Source: a virus
Direction: 5' to 3' (one strand)
DNA length: 63,265 bases
IMG/VR virus record: IMGVR_UViG_3300009414_000002
Coordinates: 1-63,265 of that record
In this document: positions 26,282 through 35,561 of the stretch, piece after piece
Numbering within the stretch: position 1 is the first letter of the stretch
How the letters are laid out: each line of letters begins with the position of its first letter
Translations under genes and position numbers: made by a program
Notes under the pieces: model-generated
What the model saw: the letters and a program-made list of their open reading frames with translations, nothing else
What the model was told of the DNA's origin: nothing
Database searches by the model: none

Positions 26282-27601
26282 TTGAACGCTGACGCACAAT
26301 CAAAATCCATCTTTCTGTACCAGTGCTTGCTGGGAGGGGTGAAGAACGAAGACTCGAGAGAGTTTTTGGATTCCCTGTTCCAAATGGTTGCTTCGATTGG
26401 GGTTTTGACAGAGCGTCAGCGGAAGCAGCTCTCAACTTTCAGAGATCCAGCAAGCGTTCCGCTGGTGGCGTTGAAAGCTCTTGCCGCTCTAGCTGGGCTG
26501 GATTCAACCCAAAAGCTCTATTACTTCTACACAGAAGACAGATGGAGGCGCATTTCTGAAAACTTGATTTCAATCTGGAGGAGCTTGAACCAGCGCCCCG
26601 GAATGGAAGCGGTCGGTGTTGGAACAACTTCTAGACCTTGCGTTGTCAGCGGGTACAACGATGTGAAAGATGTTTTTGATTCCGGTCAAGCCCCCGTTCT
26701 TGGTCTTGGGGCACCGGGTGAAGCATTGGATCTTCGAACGATCCACGTACGTGTTGCTGACGATGAAAGTTCAGCCACAAAAAAAGCGTTCGCTCAAGCC
26801 GCGCTGTCCGACATAAGGCCAGTCAATCATCAACTCAGGGTCAACTGGCTTGGTTTGGTGGAAAACTGGACTCAAGGTCCTTTCAATTGGGTGGACCTTG
26901 CTGGAACGGTTGAATACGGCATCTACACATATCCAGATGGGGAAGATCCAGCCACCGGTCTTCCACTATTCAATCGATGGGCAAAGTTCATGGAGAGAAC
27001 AACCCCCGGAGCCGGCACCCACATCTTGTCCGCTGGTGGAAACGCGACGGAGTACACAAACACATTCATTCGGACATATCTCCAGTGCGTGCCTAGATAC
27101 ACCGCAGTATCGGTTGGTTCGGCTTCGACAACAATTTGGCTTGTAGCAAGAGCTAACTTGTCTTTTACCGGATATGTGTATCTTCAAATCATCGTGGCCG
27201 GTTCGACTACATTGTCCGGTCCCGGCGAAGCAACATTGCAATTTTTCAATCATGCGTCCACGGCGATAGGTCCAAGCGTGACGGTGCCGTGGGGTCCTAC
27301 GGATTCGTTTGAAGGTTTGACGGGCGGTTATGGAGTGATTACTGACTTCAACCCGTCGCATCCAATTCACAGCATTGTGCTTCAAGTGGAAACTCTTCTT
27401 GGATCTGGCTCGACAGTTACCAGCTTCACAGCGTATTTAGATGGGGATGAGATTCTGAAGGTGCACGATACGACGACTTTGATAAGTGCCACTGGATTCA
27501 CGGGAATCAAAGTTACTCACGGGGTACTCGGCAACGCAGCATTTTGTACTTACTATGAAGTTTCAGAAGGTCCGCATACCACCGCGACCATTACAGGCTG
27601 A
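26282..27601 (+). CDS. Baseplate / tail protein I-like with C-terminal lectin-like domain
   Basis: 439 aa, starting with TTG immediately after the gpJ-like stop. Residues 1-190 are helical and fit gpI-like proteins that join wedge and fibre (QKLYYFYTEDRWRRISENLI; LSDIRPVNHQLRVNW). From about residue 200 a beta-sandwich-like domain follows, with strands typical of LamG/concanavalin folds (GYVYLQIIVAGS, HSIVLQVETLLGSG). The C-domain may bind surface glycans or dock the large fibre encoded next. Confidence 0.65.
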   Translation: MNADAQSKSIFLYQCLLGGVKNEDSREFLDSLFQMVASIGVLTERQRKQLSTFRDPASVPLVALKALAALAGLDSTQKLYYFYTEDRWRRISENLISIWRSLNQRPGMEAVGVGTTSRPCVVSGYNDVKDVFDSGQAPVLGLGAPGEALDLRTIHVRVADDESSATKKAFAQAALSDIRPVNHQLRVNWLGLVENWTQGPFNWVDLAGTVEYGIYTYPDGEDPATGLPLFNRWAKFMERTTPGAGTHILSAGGNATEYTNTFIRTYLQCVPRYTAVSVGSASTTIWLVARANLSFTGYVYLQIIVAGSTTLSGPGEATLQFFNHASTAIGPSVTVPWGPTDSFEGLTGGYGVITDFNPSHPIHSIVLQVETLLGSGSTVTSFTAYLDGDEILKVHDTTTLISATGFTGIKVTHGVLGNAAFCTYYEVSEGPHTTATITG

Positions 27602-27622
27602 TAGTTCAGCATAGGCGAGACA

Positions 27623-30610
27623 ATGGCTACAAATCACCAGCAGTTCAGGCCAGAGTATTTGGTTCCATTCGGATACTCGGACATAAAGTCCTACACGGTT
27701 GGATGGATGGACACGGCTCTCGCTCACTGCTTGAACATTCAGTTCGAAGGTGCTGCCGCTCAAATCACTAATTACGCCACTGTTTCGCTTACAGGCACCC
27801 CTCCAGATCAGCGCGTGATAATGACCGCAACCGGTCTTCCTTCAGGAACAACGGACTACAAAGCAATTGCCGTTGAAGGGAATCAAGGGGTGGTGGTAAA
27901 CGCGGACCCTTACAAAACCCGAATGCTTCGTTACGTCAACGGTCAATCGATTTTCGGCCTTACTGACTTGTGGGATGCCCCGATAGAAATGGATTCGGGC
28001 AAGGACTACCACGTCGGACTTCGGGCGAATGATTACCCGGTTGAGTCCCGTCTTTCAGATAGCGGCGCATACCAGTACACGAGATTTGCAGAAGGAATTG
28101 GAGAGGTTGGAGATCCAAACACCGTCACAGACAATGGCAACTCAACGATAACCTTCAGGGTGAATACCGTATGTGGAGGGTATGCGTGGCCCAACACAAG
28201 CACTACTTCAAAGAGACACGTTTCAATCTGGCTGGATACGCCACTGACATCGCAATCGAGAACTGAAGCTCAAACAATCGCAACTTCAACCGGAACTGGG
28301 AATGCCATTTTCCACGGCACTGTGGATGCTGATGGCTCAAACATTGAAGTCACTGTTCCTCACACGATGGGCCAAACTACAATTTCCACCACAGCCGCAC
28401 ACTACAAAGTGATGTGCCACGGGTTTACCGTGACAGACAAGGCTGTCTTGAACATGACCACATACACGGAAACGCTCTCTGGCGTTGCTGTTAAACCGTA
28501 TGTGGTGGTTGCTGAAGTCGATGGAGCCACCGGAACGATAAGCTACGCGTCGGCAGCGCTTTTGACTCAGCCAAACATGGCGACCGTCAGTCTTAATTTC
28601 GCACAGCTTGCGAAAGACATTTATTTCAATACGACTGCAACTTTGGACAATGACGGTAATCCGAATTTGCCAGAGCCACTTATCAAATTGGTTTGGAGAC
28701 TGTTTAGTTCGTGGAAAGTCCAAAATCAACGCGGACCTGACAAGCCAGGGAGTTATCTTGGATCAAGCGACGAGCAAAGGCTTTGGAACGCTTCACTGGC
28801 GGTAGTCATTTCCGATGCCGCAACCAACAGGTTGACTGTAACTGGCTTGACCGAGCCAAACTGGACAATCGCCCAAACGCAAACATCCAAAGCGTCCAAT
28901 TGGATTTGTTCAAAAATAGTTTCAAGTACAGGAGCTTATGTTGGGTCAGGTGGTTCTCCATACAGCGGACTCGGAACTCTTGCGACGGTTTTGAATCCAG
29001 ACGCAATAGACGACTTCAATGCTCCATCTTTTGGATACGAAACGTTTGCAGACACAAACGGGGTTAAGTTCAACTGGGCTGCGTTCCAGCACATCGTTAC
29101 GGCTCCCGGGTGGCATTACATCGTTGCCGTATGTGAACCCGCATTCCCAGATTCCGCAGTGTTAGCAACATATGAAGCCACGCCAAGGGTCACCGTTCGC
29201 CTCCACGTAATACCTGCTTCGGTATACGGGTGGTCTAACGGAGCCACCGGAACGTACAAGGAAGTTTTGGAAGATGGGTTTTTCCCAGTTGGGTGTTTCA
29301 ACGTCGTTTCGGTAAGCCCGGTTGTTTTGGACAGCTTTGCAGCAAACACCCAAATAGCCAGAGTCGAGCAATTCCGTGGGGTGAATCGGCATCTATCAAC
29401 TGGAAGTGGGTATTTTGCAGATGGCACCGCAGCCACGATGGGAGATGTTTTCCGCTACCCAGCCATCGGAAAAGACAAATCCAGAGCTCTCGAAACAATT
29501 GGTGAAGTAGCCAACAGGCCGGTTTGGGCGACGTACATACAGCCGAACAGCACGGTTAGTGGTTTTACGCTGACCACAGCGATGACTGAAACAAACACGT
29601 ACCTTTATAAATACGAAGGCTACTCGACACCTACCTTGTTCGGTCGGGCGTCAGAAATTCATAACGTTGAATGGGCATCTGGATCTCACGGGTCAACGAC
29701 TGCCGATGACGAAGGCGTGTCTCTTAAACTCGGAATGGATACCGAGGATTTTCAAATAACGGCTTTAAGGCACGCTGTCGATGGCGACAAACTGTACATC
29801 CATAGAGACGTTAACCACGCTTACCTTCACATTAACCAGCGTGGTGGTGGTGCTGTGGATACGGTCGATGGGATGAGGCCGCGGGTTGAAGTTCCAGATT
29901 TGCATTTCATCGGAGATACTGATGGTGGGACCAATTTAGGAAAAATACATTATGAGCCCGTTCCGCTCACCACTGGAGTAGCCGGGTACTACGGCAGCGG
30001 ATCTGCGATCCCCGCTCGTTTCCACGAGATACCCATTACTGGTGACTATATTGGGTGGGCATGGAATGATGGCTACGCGAATGTCAACAACGTAGATAAT
30101 TATGTCCTCTTCCCGCTTCCTTACCAAGCTGGAAACGCACTTATGTACGACGCGACGTACAACCCGAACTTTGGGCATTGGAGATTCAAAGGTTTTTACG
30201 CGAACATTCGTTTCACGACGACTACCACAATCGCAGATTCTCAAGTCCGCTTTTGCCTTATAAAGCAGCATCTTTCTTTAGACCATACAGCCAATAACGG
30301 GTTCGATTGGGATCAGACTGGTGGAACAGATGTTGGAAATTTGGAATGTATCCCTCTCGTGACTTACACCGGCGCGAGCACGAGTACACACGGGCAGCAG
30401 TTATCTAGTGCTTTCAACGAGGGCGTGGTTTTTATTTACGCTGGTGCTGGACCCGGTGCCGAACCTTCCGCTCCAACTGGGGTGATTGCGACCAACGACC
30501 CTCAGATTTGGTACCTCCGAGTTGACGATGTTTCCACCAATGGCGGGGGTACTAATTCGGCAATTTATCTCACGGCTTTGTCTATTGCTTGGGGACGGGA
30601 TCAGATTTAG
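27623..30610 (+). CDS. Large tail fibre / receptor-binding protein
   Basis: 995 aa, beta-rich, Thr/Gly/Asn-rich, the last gene of the late operon. Residues about 165-275 repeat the module of the capsid and baseplate (TVTDNGNSTITF ... GQTTISTTAAHYKV). The C-terminal 300 residues, with NVEWASGSHGSTTADDEG and YIHRDVNHAYLHINQ, look like a receptor-binding fibre tip. No enzymatic depolymerase motif was recognised. Its stop overlaps the stop of the convergent leftward gene. Confidence 0.75.
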   Translation: MATNHQQFRPEYLVPFGYSDIKSYTVGWMDTALAHCLNIQFEGAAAQITNYATVSLTGTPPDQRVIMTATGLPSGTTDYKAIAVEGNQGVVVNADPYKTRMLRYVNGQSIFGLTDLWDAPIEMDSGKDYHVGLRANDYPVESRLSDSGAYQYTRFAEGIGEVGDPNTVTDNGNSTITFRVNTVCGGYAWPNTSTTSKRHVSIWLDTPLTSQSRTEAQTIATSTGTGNAIFHGTVDADGSNIEVTVPHTMGQTTISTTAAHYKVMCHGFTVTDKAVLNMTTYTETLSGVAVKPYVVVAEVDGATGTISYASAALLTQPNMATVSLNFAQLAKDIYFNTTATLDNDGNPNLPEPLIKLVWRLFSSWKVQNQRGPDKPGSYLGSSDEQRLWNASLAVVISDAATNRLTVTGLTEPNWTIAQTQTSKASNWICSKIVSSTGAYVGSGGSPYSGLGTLATVLNPDAIDDFNAPSFGYETFADTNGVKFNWAAFQHIVTAPGWHYIVAVCEPAFPDSAVLATYEATPRVTVRLHVIPASVYGWSNGATGTYKEVLEDGFFPVGCFNVVSVSPVVLDSFAANTQIARVEQFRGVNRHLSTGSGYFADGTAATMGDVFRYPAIGKDKSRALETIGEVANRPVWATYIQPNSTVSGFTLTTAMTETNTYLYKYEGYSTPTLFGRASEIHNVEWASGSHGSTTADDEGVSLKLGMDTEDFQITALRHAVDGDKLYIHRDVNHAYLHINQRGGGAVDTVDGMRPRVEVPDLHFIGDTDGGTNLGKIHYEPVPLTTGVAGYYGSGSAIPARFHEIPITGDYIGWAWNDGYANVNNVDNYVLFPLPYQAGNALMYDATYNPNFGHWRFKGFYANIRFTTTTTIADSQVRFCLIKQHLSLDHTANNGFDWDQTGGTDVGNLECIPLVTYTGASTSTHGQQLSSAFNEGVVFIYAGAGPGAEPSAPTGVIATNDPQIWYLRVDDVSTNGGGTNSAIYLTALSIAWGRDQI

Positions 30611-31275
30611 TCCGTCGTTCCAGACGCAACGGCCCATGCCGACAACAAGCCAGCAATCGCCGTTTCATCCGGCGTCAAATGGTCTTTCAGCGTACTTCCC
30701 TCTTCGCAAATCTTAAGTCGCGCATTGACGTACTTTTCATACAGTTCTCGAGGTAGTTCCATGTGCAGTGGAATGAGATCGTTTTCCAATGCTTGGCCTT
30801 CCAACTCCCCTGCGCCAACTTGATTCGGGTTGATGTCCGCATCGCTTAAGTCTGCAATTGCTGAAAGTGCGTCCAACTCATCTTCCAAAAACGGGAACAG
30901 TGCGTCTGCATCCATTGCTTGAATGTTTTCCACCAGCTTTGCGAGCATGATTTGATCTGGTTCGCCGCGAAGATGATTCAAGATCAACGTCAATTGCTTG
31001 GCTTGCGACTCGCTTATCTTGCCGAGTGTGTTCACTTCGACATCTTCCCATCCGAGTTCCTTCAACAGTTTCCAACGGTGGAACCCGTCGATGATTTCGA
31101 ACCCGGCAGACTCCTCGACTTGCCTGACGGTAATGGGCTGAACGTATCCGAACTTCTCCAAGCTCTCGCGCTCTTTTTCGTAGATTTCATGGTCCATTTG
31201 ATTTGGATTCCACGAGTTCGGTCTTAGTTCGTTGATGTCAACTTTGATCACATTGATATTGCTTACTGTTCCCAT
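30607..31275 (-). CDS. ParB-like N-terminal domain protein
   Basis: 222 aa. Residues 5-90 match the ParB/sulfiredoxin fold: INELRPNSWNPNQMD, GYVQPITVRQ, FEIIDGFHRWKLLKELG. The C-terminal part is helical and acidic. Phage proteins of this type occur near DNA-modification and packaging genes; some bind DNA or hydrolyse CTP, but no function can be assigned here. I chose the start at 31275 (GGAAAGGTGTGTC before ATG), which overlaps the DpdA-like gene by 13 bases. It is the last gene of the leftward arm. Confidence 0.7.
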   Translation of the reverse strand: MGTVSNINVIKVDINELRPNSWNPNQMDHEIYEKERESLEKFGYVQPITVRQVEESAGFEIIDGFHRWKLLKELGWEDVEVNTLGKISESQAKQLTLILNHLRGEPDQIMLAKLVENIQAMDADALFPFLEDELDALSAIADLSDADINPNQVGAGELEGQALENDLIPLHMELPRELYEKYVNARLKICEEGSTLKDHLTPDETAIAGLLSAWAVASGTTD

Positions 31276-32084
31276 GACACACCTTTCCTGTCCCAAAATT
31301 CAGTTATTTCTCTCGCCATCTGCGTGTACTTTCTGATAACCATCGGAACGCAATCGTGCGCCCTGTTTCTAGATAGCCTCCTCTTTGCCGTTGCTTTGCT
31401 CGGATGCCACCTTTTCCCAACTTGGAACTTTCCTCGTGGGTCCGCAACGAGTCCGTACTTGTAAGGATTCGTCCACGTCGTTGAATCCGCTGAATACAAA
31501 GGCGCTCGATACCACACTTCCGTCTTGGTGATTGCGAACCCATGAACTTTGACGCCAGCGTCATACGCCCGCATTACCATAGCCGGCGCGTCTTTCAACC
31601 CGTCGTTGGTAAACCCAACGTAGTCGAACTCTTCCAGCCATTCATCCCACACCTTGTAAGCGTTTGGAATGATGCTGTGCCAAACGGGCAATACGCGATG
31701 ACCTTCGTCTTGAAGCTCTTTTCTCATTTCCAGAACAAGCCCGTATGGGATGAGAGCGTAGATGTCCAGTTCGGCAACCCAGAGAAGTTGCCCTTTCATT
31801 TTGCGGGCAAGTTTTTTCAACTTGTCGAACGTGTCACGCACTTTTGGAACTTTGGTTCTTGGTTTTGTCGGCGTATGCCGTCTCCAAGCATCAGACCCGT
31901 AAACATTGATCAGCGTGTGTGCCCCGGAATCCAAAACGAAATCTGCCCCGTCATAGAGGTCTATCTCGATGTTTTTTTCTGCCAATGGGCTCCCAAGCCG
32001 CCCTAGCAAGTCCGGGTTTTGGTTGATTGCTTCTGCAATCATTGGCTCGGACTCCTGCCCGCCACCAGCAAAGTAAACTTTCAT
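31263..32084 (-). CDS. dpdA: DpdA-like 7-deazaguanine DNA transglycosylase (TGT superfamily)
   Basis: 273 aa. Its likely role is exchanging guanine in DNA for a 7-deazaguanine base. The segments GADFVLDSGAHTLIN, LDIYALIPYG, YVGFTNDG and VHGFAITKTE ... PLYSADSTTWTNPYKYG match the short phage DpdA-like branch of tRNA-guanine transglycosylases. The Asp in VLDSGA and the Asp in SADSTTW are candidate catalytic residues. Association with QueD, QueE and FolE in one operon supports this strongly. It is ATGA-coupled to the glycosyltransferase upstream. A few related phage enzymes remain uncharacterised. Confidence 0.72.
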   Translation of the reverse strand: MKVYFAGGGQESEPMIAEAINQNPDLLGRLGSPLAEKNIEIDLYDGADFVLDSGAHTLINVYGSDAWRRHTPTKPRTKVPKVRDTFDKLKKLARKMKGQLLWVAELDIYALIPYGLVLEMRKELQDEGHRVLPVWHSIIPNAYKVWDEWLEEFDYVGFTNDGLKDAPAMVMRAYDAGVKVHGFAITKTEVWYRAPLYSADSTTWTNPYKYGLVADPRGKFQVGKRWHPSKATAKRRLSRNRAHDCVPMVIRKYTQMAREITEFWDRKGVSWEQ

Positions 32085-33211
32085 TCCGTAATCCCCGCTG
32101 AAATTGAAGCTATTTTTGAAGACGCCGCTTCATGATCTCGCCACCAGTATTTCCTCATCACATCATCTCTGAAATCAACAACACGTCTCTCTCCCTTCAA
32201 ACACTCAATCATCATGTTGAGGGCTTGTTGCTTTTCTTCATACAAAAACGGGTACCTTTCACTCAACGTGTCATTGAGAATTTGCGGAAGGACCTCTGGA
32301 TAAGATTTGTTGTTTGGTGCGATTGGAAGAGCTCCATTCAGCGCCGCTTCCAAGCATGAGTATCCAAAGTTCTCTTGCTTCGCCAACGAAATCCAGCACG
32401 TCGCCTTGCCAAGAAGGTTCAAATAATCGGGTCGGTCCAAGGGACCCCCATTTGGACCCGCTTGCATGGTCCAGACGAATTCGCCCCTACCGGCGATCTG
32501 AATCGCTCGTTTCGCCCATTTCACTGCGTCGGTCTGGCGTTTTTCGGGGTGATCGCGACCCGTGAACACAATCAACGGTTGCCTGTCGTCTGCTGGCATC
32601 CTCTTGGCAGCAACGTGGTCGTCCGTGTGGAACGGCAATCCGGTGGCATGGACCTTTCGGTCAATGCCTGACTTGTTAACCCTCCAGTGTTCATGGCAAA
32701 GCTCTCGCTTGTGGTGGTTCGTTCCAACGTAGATGTGCCGGAACAGTTGAAGGAACGTGCGTTCGAAGCAACTAACCCACTCGCCATTTGTTTTTCTGGA
32801 CATCGACGCCACGGAATCGCTTGCTGTCCATGACCCGGCATGGAGGATGGCGTCGAAATGGAGTTCGATTCCTTTCATTTGCGCCGCATAAGCAACGCCT
32901 TCGATGCCGGGGAACCATCCGTCCCCCAGCAAAATCACATCCCCGCTTGAAACTTCTCCGGTTTGTATCATCGAGCAAAGCAATGAAATTTGTTTGCTTT
33001 TGTATTTGATTGTTCCGGTTGCGCTCAAAAACTCATGTGATTCAAGGGCTTCTGACATATAGCTCGGGGTGACTGAAGCGACATCCACACCTTTCAGATT
33101 GCCAAGCGATTCTAAAATTCTCTCGTTGAAATGTTTGCAGTACCTCGACGGGATCTCTTCAATGCCGACGTACACTATTTTTTCAGGTGATTTGCGCTTG
33201 GACGTGAACAT
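32081..33211 (-). CDS. Glycosyltransferase, GT-B fold (GT4-like)
   Basis: 376 aa. The C-terminal half has GT4-type motifs: LIVFTGRDHPEKRQTDAV, then ISLAKQENFGYSCLEAALNG and ALPIAPNNKSYPEVLP, where the E-x7-E pattern of nucleotide-sugar binding sits around QENFGYSCLEA. It is flanked by the DpdA-like gene (ATGA overlap) and the EndoIII-like fusion, so it may glycosylate the modified base in DNA or a precursor. A surface or virion glycan is the alternative. I chose the ATG at 33211 with GAGGAACA before it. Confidence 0.7.
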   Translation of the reverse strand: MFTSKRKSPEKIVYVGIEEIPSRYCKHFNERILESLGNLKGVDVASVTPSYMSEALESHEFLSATGTIKYKSKQISLLCSMIQTGEVSSGDVILLGDGWFPGIEGVAYAAQMKGIELHFDAILHAGSWTASDSVASMSRKTNGEWVSCFERTFLQLFRHIYVGTNHHKRELCHEHWRVNKSGIDRKVHATGLPFHTDDHVAAKRMPADDRQPLIVFTGRDHPEKRQTDAVKWAKRAIQIAGRGEFVWTMQAGPNGGPLDRPDYLNLLGKATCWISLAKQENFGYSCLEAALNGALPIAPNNKSYPEVLPQILNDTLSERYPFLYEEKQQALNMMIECLKGERRVVDFRDDVMRKYWWRDHEAASSKIASISAGITE

Positions 33212-34169
33212 TGTTCCTCTCTTGAAAGTGACGGACTGTCGCGTCGTTTTCTCCATCTTCCGAAACCGTTACGCGAACCCACGGAATTTCTGGAAATTCA
33301 GAGCAAATTGCAGATGCCAAGGCGTTCCCAATCTCTTCGCACGACGCAGTTTCAAAAATGTTGTTGAGCGTTTTGCACAAAAGATCGTCACAGCATGACT
33401 GGAGTATGTGGAATTCGATTTGACGCGATTTCAAAATCGGAACCGTCGCGGAGCATTTGAACAAATGCCGATGATTTTTCCTCAAATACATGACTTCATC
33501 TGGGGCATCCGGCCAATGATGGAAACCAACGGCTTGGAACCTGACTGTTATCGAAGTGTGTTCGTCGGTTTTTGAATATTCACAACCTTGGCTCAATGGG
33601 CATTCCAAGCAAGCTGGAGTTGTGTTGTGGCAAACCAGTTCGCCAATGTCTTTCAGCGCGATCATCAGGTCGTAGTTGCGATGCCTTGTCATCGTCAATG
33701 ACGCCAAGAATCGCTTTGGATCGCCTTTCAGCCTACTCGCAACCCTGATTATGTGAGCATCCGTTGGTGGTGGAGTGTCGGTTTCACCACGAGCCATTTT
33801 GATCAGAGGTATTGCAGACCCCCAGTCAAATGAAGACTTGGATGCTGGAACGCCTATTTCCCCATCCAGCCACATCGCGACGGAAGTGACGATTGATCTC
33901 TGATACCACGGAAGTGGGAGGTTGCTCAGGCGGTTTTTCTGGGCTTCAGGTGTCAGCTTAAGCCAGTCGCCAAACGTTGAAATTCCGGTGAAAATGCCCT
34001 TGAACTCTGATTCAAGTACCGGTGTGTCCGTGTACTCAAGAAGAGCCAAAGACATGAAAAACACATCCGGTGGACAGTCCGGTGTTCGCCAAGGCAAAGC
34101 TCTTCTTTCGCAATTATGGCTGTAGTAAATGGCAAGTGTGTCTTGTAGGTATTTCAGGTCGCCAGACAA
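33183..34169 (-). CDS. Fusion: EndoIII/MutY-like HhH-GPD domain with [4Fe-4S] motif plus QueD-like T-fold domain
   Basis: 328 aa. Residues 1-195 look like a DNA glycosylase of the EndoIII/MutY family: RRALPWRTPDCPPDVFFMSL resembles the MutY start, and CHNTTPACLECPLSQGC gives the C-x6-C-x2-C-x5-C iron-sulfur loop. Residues 210-328 resemble a 6-pyruvoyl-tetrahydropterin synthase (T-fold): FHHWPDAP and NHRHLF supply the three zinc-binding His, and SEDGENDATV resembles the conserved end, but the usual catalytic Cys before HxH is absent. TTG start with AGGAGG five bases upstream. Both halves are recognised by motif only; the fusion appears unusual. Confidence 0.65.
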   Translation of the reverse strand: MSGDLKYLQDTLAIYYSHNCERRALPWRTPDCPPDVFFMSLALLEYTDTPVLESEFKGIFTGISTFGDWLKLTPEAQKNRLSNLPLPWYQRSIVTSVAMWLDGEIGVPASKSSFDWGSAIPLIKMARGETDTPPPTDAHIIRVASRLKGDPKRFLASLTMTRHRNYDLMIALKDIGELVCHNTTPACLECPLSQGCEYSKTDEHTSITVRFQAVGFHHWPDAPDEVMYLRKNHRHLFKCSATVPILKSRQIEFHILQSCCDDLLCKTLNNIFETASCEEIGNALASAICSEFPEIPWVRVTVSEDGENDATVRHFQERNNVHVQAQIT

Positions 34170-34193
34170 ATGTTCCTCCTTGCTGTCAGATCG

Positions 34194-34736
34194 TCAAAAA
34201 GCGATGTGCAGGAATTCTGACCTGCAAGCCGCATCTTCTTTCATGCACCCCCTGAGTGCCGATGTTGTTGTTTGTGCGCCGGTTCTCTGGACGCCTCGCA
34301 TGGACATACACAAGTGTTCTGCTTGCAACACAACTCCAGCACCGAGTGGTGCCAGTTGGTTGTAAAGGTAGTCCGCGATTTGATTTGTGAGATATTCTTG
34401 CGTTTGCGGCCTTAGTGAAAACTTGTCCACTACTCGAGCTAGCTTGCTCAACCCGCATATCTTTCCACTTGGATCTGGAATGTACGCGACCACCGCAGTG
34501 CCGAAAAATGGAAGCAAATGATGCTCACAGAACGAATAGAACATTATCTCCGAACAAACGATCATTTCATCTGTGCCGTTTGCAGGAAACGTCGTCAAAT
34601 TAAAGTCTGATCTCGCCTCGAACTCCTTCCACATTCGAGCGACTCGATCTGGCGTTTCAAGAGTGCCTTCAACCCCATTGTGTGGGATTTGAGACAACAT
34701 CGCTTCAACGGCTCCTTTTATGATCGATTCGTTCAT
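34194..34736 (-). CDS. folE: GTP cyclohydrolase I
   Basis: 180 aa. Converts GTP to dihydroneopterin triphosphate, the first step of both folate and 7-deazaguanine synthesis. Family motifs are clear: MFYSFCEHHLLPFFG (zinc Cys/His), GLSKLARVVDKFSLRPQTQE and EHLCMSMRGVQRTGAQTTT. The start ATG overlaps the QueE stop (ATGA). Its neighbours QueE, QueD and DpdA show that it serves DNA modification rather than folate. Full-length and apparently intact. Confidence 0.92.
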   Translation of the reverse strand: MNESIIKGAVEAMLSQIPHNGVEGTLETPDRVARMWKEFEARSDFNLTTFPANGTDEMIVCSEIMFYSFCEHHLLPFFGTAVVAYIPDPSGKICGLSKLARVVDKFSLRPQTQEYLTNQIADYLYNQLAPLGAGVVLQAEHLCMSMRGVQRTGAQTTTSALRGCMKEDAACRSEFLHIAF

Positions 34737-35413
34737 GGCAACCCAATGAACTTGTGTGTTTGGACTGAAAGTCTCCAATCGGTGTTGTTTTTCAAAAACT
34801 CAATGCACTGTGCGGTGTTGTCGCTTGAAATGCGTGGATCAACATCCCACTGGGGTTGGATGTACTTGTGTGAAATGTGCTCGGGTCCGCAAAGCGTTTC
34901 AACTTGCGTGTTCAATTCCAATGGGTCGAACTCTGGGCAAACGACTTTCAACTCATCATAACGCTGAGGAACAAACGGCATTGGGGGCTTTGGGCTCAAT
35001 GTCACCCAAGCCACTTCCTTTGGAAGCTCATTCGAACCATTTGTTTCGACGTGGACTCGAATTGCGTGCCTAGTCATTTGTTTCACAAGTTCCGTGTCGA
35101 TTTGAAGCGACGGTTCCCCACCAGTCATTACCGCAGTGGCTTCGCTGTTGTTGGGCCACAGCTTCCTTATCGTGTGAGCCAGTTCCGATGCCGTGTATTT
35201 GCCTCCAAGTGGACCATCTGTACCCACAAAATCCGTGTCACACCACAACGCACAACGGCCCTTCTCTACGTTCCGCTTGCGGTCCTCTTCGCGCCCCGTC
35301 CATACGTTACACCCCGCATACCGGACGAACACCACGGGACAGCCCGAATAAGCACCCTCGCCTTGAATTGAAAAGTACACTTCTTTAATCGCGTACGTTT
35401 TGTTCTCGTCCAT
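34733..35413 (-). CDS. queE: 7-carboxy-7-deazaguanine synthase QueE (radical SAM)
   Basis: 226 aa. Converts 6-carboxytetrahydropterin to 7-carboxy-7-deazaguanine (CDG). FSIQGEGAYSGCPVVFVRYA at the start and GCNVWTGREEDR ... GRCALWCDTDFVG provide the three Cys of the iron-sulfur cluster, in the longer-spaced form seen in proteobacterial enzymes. TGGEPSLQ is the SAM-binding strand and ETNGS a further conserved segment. GGAGTGCTAAC precedes the ATG. It sits between QueD and FolE. Confidence 0.92.
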   Translation of the reverse strand: MDENKTYAIKEVYFSIQGEGAYSGCPVVFVRYAGCNVWTGREEDRKRNVEKGRCALWCDTDFVGTDGPLGGKYTASELAHTIRKLWPNNSEATAVMTGGEPSLQIDTELVKQMTRHAIRVHVETNGSNELPKEVAWVTLSPKPPMPFVPQRYDELKVVCPEFDPLELNTQVETLCGPEHISHKYIQPQWDVDPRISSDNTAQCIEFLKNNTDWRLSVQTHKFIGLP

Positions 35414-35446
35414 GTTAGCACTCCAATTTGAATCCGGTCCAGCGTA

Positions 35447-35521
35447 TTACCAGCAATTTCGAATCCAAAGGAAAGTCGACGCTCCGCACAAGAATCCGAC
35501 AATGAATGTGCTGATGTCCAT
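35447..35521 (-). CDS. Tiny membrane protein (24 aa)
   Basis: MDISTFIVGFLCGASTFLWI, then four more residues: a single hydrophobic helix with a Met start, preceded by AAGGATTATTTAGAAC. It lies in the 148-bp gap between QueD and QueE in the same direction. Such one-helix proteins are frequent in phage early regions. It is short, so it could be chance, but the composition is strongly biased. Confidence 0.45.
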   Translation of the reverse strand: MDISTFIVGFLCGASTFLWIRNCW

Positions 35522-35561
35522 GTTCTAAATAATCCTTTTTTATGCCCAGACCCCGCAAAAG

